From positions 1-64,000 of the forward strand of contig JAGAKR010000025.1 of assembly GCA_017625535.1 (NCBI GenBank): a stretch of 64,000 nucleotides of DNA, written 5' to 3'. The position numbers were made by a program, and so were the translations under genes. The notes below the pieces were generated by a model, which was not told the DNA's origin, ran no database searches, and saw only the letters and a list, made by a program, of their open reading frames with translations. The stretch is from Bacteroidales bacterium. Its GTDB lineage: Bacteria > Bacteroidota > Bacteroidia > Bacteroidales > UBA932. Shown one piece after another: positions 57,505-64,000 of the stretch (the stretch's first letter is position 1; each line of letters starts with the position of its first letter).

Positions 57505-58806
57505 TCAGCCTTTATAATTGAGAAGATCCAACCCTATATCCCTTCTGCAATATTTCCCCTCATACTGTATCTTCTCTATCTCTGAATAAATGAGTTCCCT
57601 CTGTGCCTCAATACCCTTGCCGTTTACTGTAACTGCAAGCACACGGCCGCCGGATGTAACAAGATTTCCATCTTTCATTGCTGTGCCCGAATGGAACACC
57701 TTAACCTTGCTGTCTGCACCGTTATGTGAAAGAGACTCACTGCCTGTCATAACCATACCCTTCTTGTAATCCTCAGGGTATCCGCCTGAAACGCATACAA
57801 CAGTAAGTGCACCGTCTTCAGATATCTTTATCTGTTCACCGCTCAAATCCCCTTTTGCTGCGGCAACAAGATGTGAAAGGAGGTCGGAATCTATTCTGGT
57901 CATTACAGCCTCTGTCTCAGGATCGCCCATACGCACATTGTACTCAATTACATATGGATCGCCGCCACAGTTCATAAGGCCAATGAATATGAAACCTTTA
58001 TAGTCAATGTCATCCTTCTTGAAACCCTCAACTGTAGGTTTTATGATCCTCTCCTCAACTTTGGCCATAAATTCAGCATCGGCAAACACAACAGGTGAAA
58101 CGGCACCCATACCGCCTGTATTGAGACCTTTGTCCCCCTCACCAATCCTCTTGTAATCCTTTGCCTCCGGAAGGATAAGATAGTCTTTTCCCGATGTAAG
58201 TACAAACACAGAGACCTCTATACCTTTAAGGAACTGCTCAATTACAACAGTATTGCCGGCAGCACCGAACTTGCCACCCATCATATTCCTTAGTTCATCC
58301 TTTGCCTCCTGCAGAGACTCCAGGATAAGCACACCTTTTCCTGCGGCAAGACCGTCTGCCTTAAGTACATATGGAGCCTCCAACTGTTCCAGGAATGCAT
58401 CAGCCTCTGCCAAAGTATCCTTAGTAAAACTCCTGTACGCCGCTGTAGGGATATTGTGCCTTGTCATGAACTCCTTTGCAAAATCCTTGCTGCCCTCAAG
58501 TTGCGCCCCCTTTTTGCCTGGGCCTACAAACAGCACATCCTTAAGGTCTGCATCTGCTGCAAACATATCCTTGAGCCCGAACACAAGCGGATCCTCAGGT
58601 CCTACAACCACTATGTCTATCTTGTTTCCAAGCACACACTCCTTTATTGCATCAAAATCTTTCACACTTCCGGCTATATTTGTTGCAATCTGTGCAGTGC
58701 CGGGGTTGCCGGGCATACAGAAAAGGTTAGAACAATTGCTGCTCTGTTTTATTTTCCAGGCTATTGCGTGCTCGCGGCCGCCTGAGCCAAGTACAAGTAC
58801 GTTCAT
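57505..58806 (-). CDS. purD: Phosphoribosylamine-glycine ligase
   Basis: 433 residues, ATP-grasp enzyme: MNVLVLGSGGREHAIAWKI, CMPGNPGTA, VVVGPEDPLV, PYVLKADGLAAGKGVLILES, DYKRIGEGDKGLNTGGMGAV, and YNVRMGDPETEAVMTRIDSD. Makes GAR in purine synthesis. Confidence 0.97.
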   Translation of the reverse strand: MNVLVLGSGGREHAIAWKIKQSSNCSNLFCMPGNPGTAQIATNIAGSVKDFDAIKECVLGNKIDIVVVGPEDPLVFGLKDMFAADADLKDVLFVGPGKKGAQLEGSKDFAKEFMTRHNIPTAAYRSFTKDTLAEADAFLEQLEAPYVLKADGLAAGKGVLILESLQEAKDELRNMMGGKFGAAGNTVVIEQFLKGIEVSVFVLTSGKDYLILPEAKDYKRIGEGDKGLNTGGMGAVSPVVFADAEFMAKVEERIIKPTVEGFKKDDIDYKGFIFIGLMNCGGDPYVIEYNVRMGDPETEAVMTRIDSDLLSHLVAAAKGDLSGEQIKISEDGALTVVCVSGGYPEDYKKGMVMTGSESLSHNGADSKVKVFHSGTAMKDGNLVTSGGRVLAVTVNGKGIEAQRELIYSEIEKIQYEGKYCRRDIGLDLLNYKG

Positions 58807-58820
58807 ATAAGTAAGTCTAT

Positions 58821-59603
58821 TTAAAAATATACTGTTGTTTTTTGTTCCAGTTCAGTTAATATGCTGTTTGCAAGCCGGCTTGCGCCAATCCTGAACAGCT
58901 GGGGAGTCATCCACTCTCCTCCAAGTGTCTGCTCCACAATATTAAGATACATCAACGCATCCTTTGCAGAAGAGATTCCCCCCGCAGGCTTGAACCCCAC
59001 CTTTCTGCCGGTTCTCCTGAAGTATTCCTTTATGCAGCGGCACATTGTCTCTGCAGCCTGCGGTGTTGCAGCCGGTTCCTGTTTTCCGGTAGATGTCTTT
59101 ATAAAATCTGCCCCCGCCTCCATTGCAAGGAAAGAGGCATCCTCCATTTCACTTGTGCTCCGCAAGGCTCCGGTTTCCAGAATCACCTTAAGGTGCCTGT
59201 CTCCTGCAACCTCCTTTATTGCCCTTATCTCCTGAGCCGCCTCATTTGCACAGCCGCCCTGAAAAAGGTTGAGCGGAAGTACAATATCCACCTCATCAGC
59301 ACCCTGCTCCACAGCCATCAGGCACTCCAGGAGCTTTACATCCAGGAAAGTCTGGGAATTGGGGAATCCCCCTGCCACCACTGCAACCTTTACTCCCGGC
59401 ACCTTAAGTGTCTCCTTTACGGTACGTCCCCATTTTGGATATACACATATTGCGGCAGGCGGGGCATAATTGGGAAAATGCTCCCCAAACCTGTTCACTT
59501 TTTCTGTAAAGGCAATTATCTTCTCAGCCGTATCAGTTGTATTCAGGGTTGTGAGGTCCATGCAAGAAAGGCACAGCCTTAATTTATCGGGAAACATATC
59601 CAT
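58821..59603 (-). CDS. deoC: Deoxyribose-phosphate aldolase
   Basis: 260 residues: TIM-barrel aldolase with LDLTTLNTTDT-like start (CMDLTTLNTTDTAEKIIAFT), AADEVDIVLPLN-type motif (GADEVDIVLPLNLF), LKVILETGAL, GADFIKTSTGK with the Schiff-base lysine, and VGFKPAGGISSAKDAL. Splits deoxyribose-5-phosphate in nucleoside salvage. Confidence 0.95.
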   Translation of the reverse strand: MDMFPDKLRLCLSCMDLTTLNTTDTAEKIIAFTEKVNRFGEHFPNYAPPAAICVYPKWGRTVKETLKVPGVKVAVVAGGFPNSQTFLDVKLLECLMAVEQGADEVDIVLPLNLFQGGCANEAAQEIRAIKEVAGDRHLKVILETGALRSTSEMEDASFLAMEAGADFIKTSTGKQEPAATPQAAETMCRCIKEYFRRTGRKVGFKPAGGISSAKDALMYLNIVEQTLGGEWMTPQLFRIGASRLANSILTELEQKTTVYF

Positions 59604-59606
59604 AAC

Positions 59607-60080
59607 CTATTCCCTGTTTTTTGAATCAATGAGTATTGTTACCGGGCCATCGTTCACTATATTCACTTTCATATCTGCACCAAACCTGCCGGTCTGTATC
59701 CCTTTGCCCAGATCATTCTCCAACTGTTTTATGAACTTTTCATAAATGGGGATTGCAATTGCAGGTGGGGCAGCCTTAATATATGAAGGCCTGTTCCCCT
59801 TTGCAGTAGCTGCCTGCAGGGTAAACTGGCTGATGAGGAGAATGTCCCCTCCGGCATCCTTTATGCTCAGGTTCATTACCCCCTGCGCATCATCAAAAAT
59901 CCTGAGGTTCACAATCTTTTTGGAAAGCCAGGCAATGTCTGTGTCATCATCTGCCGCCTCAATCCCCACAAGTACCATCATCCCCTTGCCTATCTTCCCG
60001 ATAACTTCACTCCTCTCCATCCCCTCCTGCGGGGCAACTGCCACACTCGATTCCACCACTCTCTGTATAACTGTCCTCAT
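59607..60080 (-). CDS. dtd: D-aminoacyl-tRNA deacylase
   Basis: 157 residues: MRTVIQRVVESSVAV, LLISQFTLQAATAKGNRPSY and the terminal VNDGPVTILIDSK with the Gly-Pro cross-subunit motif (NDGPVT) and SQFTLQ. Removes D-amino acids from tRNA. Starts 3 bases after the radical SAM gene's stop in this compact operon. Confidence 0.96.
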   Translation of the reverse strand: MRTVIQRVVESSVAVAPQEGMERSEVIGKIGKGMMVLVGIEAADDDTDIAWLSKKIVNLRIFDDAQGVMNLSIKDAGGDILLISQFTLQAATAKGNRPSYIKAAPPAIAIPIYEKFIKQLENDLGKGIQTGRFGADMKVNIVNDGPVTILIDSKNRE

Positions 60081-60083
60081 CTT

Positions 60084-60860
60084 TTACCCCCTTATCTGAA
60101 TTTTGAATCCCTCATCCACAAGAGGCTTTGCAATTGCCTCCATCTCCCCAACTGTAACTTTCTGCAGATTCTTTGCAGGTGTCTCACGGTCTATTGTGTA
60201 CATCATAACCTCGCGTGGTACAAGTTCCCTTACCAGGTTCTGCCACGCCTCAACGTGCTCACGGGCTGTACAGTCTATCTCAACACCATTCTCCACACCC
60301 TTGAGGAACATTGTCTGCAGGATAAAGTTATGGTTGAACAACTTTATGTTCTCTATCGTCTTCTGCAACGAATATGCCTGGTTAGGGATATTTATTGCCT
60401 CAACCATCCACTCCAGAGGTGAATCTATCTTAAGGATAGGGTTGTCTATCTTCATAAGGGCATCCCTCACCTCCTGTTTCCCCAACTGGCTGGCATTTGT
60501 AAGAACAGAAACCTTTGCAGAAGGGTAGAGTTTGTCCCTCAACTGCAATGTAAAATCAATTATCTGAGGGAAAGCAGGGTGCATTGTAGGTTCCCCGTTG
60601 CCCGAAAAGGTAATGGTATCAACAGGAGTCCCCTCATCCCACAATTTGTGGAGTTTATCACTCATTGCAGCATAAACCTCATCCTTGGTTGGAAGGGTTG
60701 TATCCTTCTTTCCGTCCTTGTTCCATCCGCACTCGCAGTAGATGCAGTCGAAACTGCACCATTTTCCGAATTTTGGCAGAAGGTTAACTCCAAGCGAGTT
60801 TCCAAGACGGCGGCTCTTTATGGGGCCGAAAATTATCTCATTGAAAAGTATTGTAGACAT
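60084..60860 (-). CDS. Radical SAM protein
   Basis: 258 residues. SAM cluster motif CSFDCIYCECG (C-x3-C-x2-C, about residues 34-41) preceded by IKSRRLGNSLGVNLLPKF, then TITFSGNGEPTMHPAFPQII and VSVLTNASQL. Belongs to a family of small radical SAM proteins with GNGEPT; the reaction is unknown. Overlaps no neighbour and lies 4 bases from dtd. Confidence 0.85.
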   Translation of the reverse strand: MSTILFNEIIFGPIKSRRLGNSLGVNLLPKFGKWCSFDCIYCECGWNKDGKKDTTLPTKDEVYAAMSDKLHKLWDEGTPVDTITFSGNGEPTMHPAFPQIIDFTLQLRDKLYPSAKVSVLTNASQLGKQEVRDALMKIDNPILKIDSPLEWMVEAINIPNQAYSLQKTIENIKLFNHNFILQTMFLKGVENGVEIDCTAREHVEAWQNLVRELVPREVMMYTIDRETPAKNLQKVTVGEMEAIAKPLVDEGFKIQIRG

Positions 60861-60865
60861 ATCTC

Positions 60866-62053
60866 CTAAATGATTCTTCTGGTTACAGTATCATCTGTGA
60901 ATTTCATATTCTCCCAATCGAGGTTCTCAACCAGTACGGCTCCCGGCTTCTTGCCCGGCTCAAAACTGCCCAGCACATCATCTTTGCCAAGCATCCTGGC
61001 ACCGTTAAGGCAAGCCCACTGAAGTATCTCCTCAAGCTTTATATGAGGGAAATTCTTGTGCAGGCATACAATCTCCTTTGCAATTGAAAGGATGGTGTTG
61101 CTTGAAAGGCTGTCTGTTCCAAGGCATATCTGCAGGCCGTTCTCCCTCATAAGGTCCAATGGAGGAAGTGCCCTGTGTATGAATAAGTTTGAAAGGGGAC
61201 AGATTGCAAAGAACGGAGTTTCCAAATGTTTCTTTGCATAATCTATGCTCTCCTGGTTTATTGCAACATTATGTACCAAAAGTATGTTGCCCTTTACCGG
61301 TGACTGCGAGAATGAGAGCAGACGGTCTATGAAATATACAAGTGCCGGTTTTCCGGTTACAGGAGGTGTGCTCAATCCCCTCCCCCTGTAGTTCTCCGCC
61401 AATGCGCCTGTTCCACTCATTATAAGGTCTTCCTCCTCCTGGCTCTCCTGGCTGTGGTATGAAAGATATCCGCTCCCCAGTCCCTCCTGCGCAGCCATTG
61501 CCAGCAGTTGCGGGCTCATCGTATAGCAAGAGTGCGGTGTAATTGCAGCATCAATGCCATACTCCTTTGCTGTTTCAGCCAGTCTCTTCCCGCTCTCAAG
61601 AACATCCTCCGCATCCTTTGGTTCACTGCCAAACAGTTCAAGGAATGTTCTGGTATACATAGGTGATTTTGCCTTGCAAGGGAAGCTCTCGCTGCAGTTG
61701 CTTATATCTGCCATAGCAGAAACACCCTCCCTGTACATCTTCTCCATCTGGAATTCAAGAGCCTTAATCCTACCCTGCTCATCCACTGTATTGCGGAGTG
61801 CATTTATCTGGTTTATGAATCCGCTCATTCCGGTTGCCTGCTCAAACGCCCCCTCAAGATGGGAGAGTTCCACGTGGTTGTGTGCATTTGTAAATCCCGG
61901 ACAGAGGATTCCGCTGTAGAACTCTGTATCCTCACACTCTCCGGCCAACTGGCCCACCTCAACAACTTCATTGTTGTCGTTGAACTTCACATACCCGTTC
62001 CGGATTGGGGCACCGGCTATCGGGAATACATAATTTGCCGCTATCTTTCTCAT
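60866..62053 (-). CDS. Amidohydrolase (cytosine deaminase-like family)
   Basis: 395 residues: CPGFTNAHNHVELSHLEGAF (metal HxH), ITPHSCYTMSPQLLAMAAQE, ILLVHNV, FAICPLSNLF and LGTDSLSSNTILSIAKEIVC (catalytic Asp). The chlorohydrolase/aminofutalosine-deaminase branch fits; substrate cannot be decided. Confidence 0.8.
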   Translation of the reverse strand: MRKIAANYVFPIAGAPIRNGYVKFNDNNEVVEVGQLAGECEDTEFYSGILCPGFTNAHNHVELSHLEGAFEQATGMSGFINQINALRNTVDEQGRIKALEFQMEKMYREGVSAMADISNCSESFPCKAKSPMYTRTFLELFGSEPKDAEDVLESGKRLAETAKEYGIDAAITPHSCYTMSPQLLAMAAQEGLGSGYLSYHSQESQEEEDLIMSGTGALAENYRGRGLSTPPVTGKPALVYFIDRLLSFSQSPVKGNILLVHNVAINQESIDYAKKHLETPFFAICPLSNLFIHRALPPLDLMRENGLQICLGTDSLSSNTILSIAKEIVCLHKNFPHIKLEEILQWACLNGARMLGKDDVLGSFEPGKKPGAVLVENLDWENMKFTDDTVTRRII

Positions 62054-62071
62054 TTCCTTTTTATTCCCAAA

Positions 62072-62755
62072 TTATCTCAATCTTCTGTTTCTTACGGTTT
62101 TCCTTTCCGCATCCGTTTTCCTCACACTCCTGCGCGGCTTCACCTTAGGCTTCTCCACCTCTTTGCGCACTATAAATGTGTTGAACTTCCTCTCCGGTGC
62201 AACCATATTGTTCCGCCACCAGACAGGATTCTGCGGAATATCCACAACTGCTGAATCAAGCATATTCCATTTCTGCAGCCTCTCCCCTGGCACAACAAGC
62301 CATCTCACACCCCTCAGGAGCGGATCATACAGCAACTCCACCGGTTCCACTTTCCTTACAGAATCCAGTGCCCACCATTTGTCAAGACTCTTCTTCTCAT
62401 TTCTGGCCTTCTGCACAAGAATATCCAGACGATCCACCTTCTCCTCCATAGACTTCTGAGCAGCCTTGAGTATATTGTTGTACTCTCCCCCCTCCTGAAG
62501 CCAATACTCAATGGAATTTCTGTAATCCTCAACCGTATAGCCATATTTTGCAAGGATTGCAGGATAAACAGACAAAGAGTCGGTCTGGGCAAACATATCG
62601 GGAGTCTTATCCAGATACTGGTCTGCAATGAACATCTCCTCCACAATTGCAGCCATAGTCTTTTTCCCTATAATGCCCTCCTGGGAACATCCCTGCAAAA
62701 GAAGGACGGACATTAAAAAACATATGGCATATATAAATGTTAGAATACCGCGCAT
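62072..62755 (-). CDS. DUF4296 lipoprotein
   Basis: 227 residues. Signal peptide with lipobox LLQGCSQ, then MAAIVEEMFIADQYLDKTPD, the DUF4296 start, and YNNILKAAQKSMEEKVDRLD; basic tail (KVKPRRSVRKTDAERKTVRN). Found throughout Bacteroidales, function unknown. 18 bases upstream of the amidohydrolase. Confidence 0.85.
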   Translation of the reverse strand: MRGILTFIYAICFLMSVLLLQGCSQEGIIGKKTMAAIVEEMFIADQYLDKTPDMFAQTDSLSVYPAILAKYGYTVEDYRNSIEYWLQEGGEYNNILKAAQKSMEEKVDRLDILVQKARNEKKSLDKWWALDSVRKVEPVELLYDPLLRGVRWLVVPGERLQKWNMLDSAVVDIPQNPVWWRNNMVAPERKFNTFIVRKEVEKPKVKPRRSVRKTDAERKTVRNRRLR

Positions 62756-62820
62756 AACTGAAATATAATTTACAAAGGTAATTTTTTATTATTACTTTTG
62801 CCAACCTAAACATTGCAAAA

Positions 62821-63432
62821 ATGAGATTCAGGCCGCCCAGGATAATAAGGAAACTTTTCCCCACTTTCATCTGGAATTTTCCCGACGAAAAAGAGGGGAT
62901 TTTCCTCACTTTCGACGACGGCCCAAGGCCCGAAGTCACCCCTTGGGTACTTGACTTGCTCGACAAGTACAATGCCAAAGCAACATTCTTCTGCATAGGA
63001 AAAAATGTGGAGATGTTCCCCGAACTCTTTGAAGAGGTGAAACGACGCGGCCACGCTGTGGGCAACCACTCATACAGCCACGTGAAAGGGTGGGGAATGA
63101 AAACCGGAGATTATGTCCGCGACATAGACATTGCCGGCGATATGATAAAATCAAACCTCTTCCGCCCCCCTTACGCCCGCATAGGTCCCAACCAGGCCAG
63201 GGTACTGAACGAGAGATACCACGCCATAATGTGGAACATCATAAGCAGGGACTACAACCGCAACCTCAGCGGCGACGCCTGCGCCCGCAACGTAATCCCA
63301 TACCTTGAGCCCGGCGCCATAATAGTCTTCCACGACTCCATAAAATGCGCCCAGAACCTCTTCATCGCCCTTCCCCAGGTCCTCGAAGCCATAAAGGAAA
63401 AAGGGCTCATCTGCAAAAGGATTGAGTTATAG
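62821..63432 (+). CDS. Polysaccharide deacetylase (NodB family)
   Basis: 203 residues. FLTFDDGPRPEVTPWVLDLL with the catalytic Asp pair, ATFFCIGKNVEMFPELFEEV, GHAVGNHSYSHVKGWG (HxxxH), LFRPPYARIGPNQARVLN and IIVFHDSIKCAQNL. No signal peptide visible. Likely acts on N-acetylated glycans. G+C-richer than the neighbours. Confidence 0.9.
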   Translation: MRFRPPRIIRKLFPTFIWNFPDEKEGIFLTFDDGPRPEVTPWVLDLLDKYNAKATFFCIGKNVEMFPELFEEVKRRGHAVGNHSYSHVKGWGMKTGDYVRDIDIAGDMIKSNLFRPPYARIGPNQARVLNERYHAIMWNIISRDYNRNLSGDACARNVIPYLEPGAIIVFHDSIKCAQNLFIALPQVLEAIKEKGLICKRIEL

Positions 63433-63437
63433 AACAA

Positions 63438-63478
63438 ATGAGGGTGGCCTTACGGTCACCCTCATCTTGTATCTGTCG
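63438..63478. terminator. Bidirectional terminator
   Basis: ATGAGGGTGGCC/GGTCACCCTCAT stem between the convergent deacetylase and pheT genes. Confidence 0.75.
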
Positions 63479-63487
63479 GGAAGCTGA

Positions 63488-64000
63488 TTACCTCAATGCT
63501 GCCCCGTGCTTGTCCTGGAATGCCTTCAGGAGTTTTGCCATTACTGCCTCAACTGCCTTGTCATTGAGTGTCTTCTCAAGATCCTGCAGCACAAAGCTGA
63601 TTGCATACTGTTTCTTACCTTCCGGAATCTTTTCACCTTTGTATACATCAAACAGCGATACGCTCTTGAGGAGCTTCTTCTCTGTTGCAAGGGCAGTCTT
63701 GCGCAAGTCTGCAAATGAAACCCCTTCATCAAGCAACAATGCAAGGTCTCTCTTCACCTCCGGGAATTTAGGGAGTTCAGAGTACTGTACCTTGTTCTTC
63801 TTAAGTGCTTTGAGCAATACGTTCCAGGAAATCTCTGCTGCAAATACCGGCTGTTTTATACCGAACTGCTTGAGTCTTGCCTTAGCAATTGTACCCATTA
63901 CCGCAATCTCCTTGCCGCCGTGCATCTTGTATGAAAGTCCCTCTGCAAACAAATCTGCAGGTGCATTCTCGTACTCGAGGTTTGCCACGTTGATGCCGAA
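63488..64000 (-). CDS. pheT: Phenylalanyl-tRNA synthetase beta subunit, C-terminal part
   Basis: Partial: only the C-terminal ~170 residues are in the window. Ferredoxin-fold anticodon-binding domain (VFAAEISWNVLLKALKKNKV, YSELPKFPEVKRDLALLLDE, ILKSVSLFDVYKGE-like KLLKSVSLFDVYKGEKIPEG, ISFVLQDLEKTLNDK). Continues beyond the right edge. Confidence 0.93.
   Translation of the reverse strand, partial: FGINVANLEYENAPADLFAEGLSYKMHGGKEIAVMGTIAKARLKQFGIKQPVFAAEISWNVLLKALKKNKVQYSELPKFPEVKRDLALLLDEGVSFADLRKTALATEKKLLKSVSLFDVYKGEKIPEGKKQYAISFVLQDLEKTLNDKAVEAVMAKLLKAFQDKHGAALR

Overview
The window is Bacteroidales-like DNA: an almost complete temperate siphovirus prophage (about 1-45,130, running off the left edge) followed by host chromosome (about 45,150-64,000). 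The host assignment rests on gene content (type III glutamine synthetase, DUF4296 lipoprotein, PBP4 carboxypeptidase, non-coded CCA on tRNA-Cys) and on many promoters of the Bacteroidetes form TTTG-N19/20-TAnnTTTG. I cannot name genus or species.

Prophage layout. 1-7.4 kb, leftward: early genes (DUF7666-like repeat protein, DnaC-like loader, DUF6291-like initiator candidate with 11-bp iterons inside it, HTH proteins, NinB-like protein, SSB-like protein with acidic tail, PD-(D/E)XK exonuclease, Sak4-like ATPase), driven by a leftward promoter at about 7.36 kb. 7.4-10.4 kb, rightward: repressor, DUF4041/T5orf172 protein and a lipoprotein. 10.5-13.0 kb: HicAB module, a leftward cluster under an XRE/zinc-ribbon regulator with a divergent operator region, and a DUF2693-like protein. 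13.0-15.8 kb: a phage tRNA, an ASCH protein, a PAPS-reductase-like protein, a ParB-like protein and three small basic genes. 15.9-28.9 kb: packaging, portal, capsid, head-tail and tail genes through a 1253-residue tape measure. 29-34.4 kb: tail fibre genes. 34.4-37.8 kb: lysis region with a GH19 endolysin and an HNH homing endonuclease. 37.8-38.4 kb: non-coding block with tandem promoters and terminators. 38.4-45.0 kb: nuclease, HTH and unknown genes plus a second HicAB module.

The most remarkable signal is at 13.1-15.0 kb. The tRNA at 13117-13190 has the body of a bacterial initiator tRNA (unpaired 1:72, G2:C71, C3:G70, G4:C69, A11:U24) but its anticodon is AAC instead of CAU. The three small basic genes downstream (13657, 14507, 14759) have no usual start codon at their 5' ends, and each frame opens with GTT in the same context GAGTTAR. 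AAC pairs with GUU, and the flanking loop bases U33, U37 and U38 can extend the pairing to both sides. I infer that the phage carries its own initiator tRNA and uses GUU as a dedicated start codon for these genes. A +1 quadruplet reading (anticodon AACU on AGUU) is the main alternative.

Other observations: seven TTYGGTT-like iterons at exactly 11-bp spacing inside the initiator candidate; a small-RNA-like cluster at 37.8-38.3 kb; several frames broken by TAA or a shift (781, 7102-7320, 14828); and a host MurI-like protein carrying a lipoprotein signal.

Host part: tRNA-Cys, methionine sulfoxide reductase, RlmI-like methyltransferase, RNase D-like exonuclease, the MurI-like lipoprotein, purM, an aminotransferase, dacB, glnN, a membrane protein, purD, deoC, dtd, a radical SAM protein, an amidohydrolase, a DUF4296 lipoprotein, a polysaccharide deacetylase and the 3' end of pheT.
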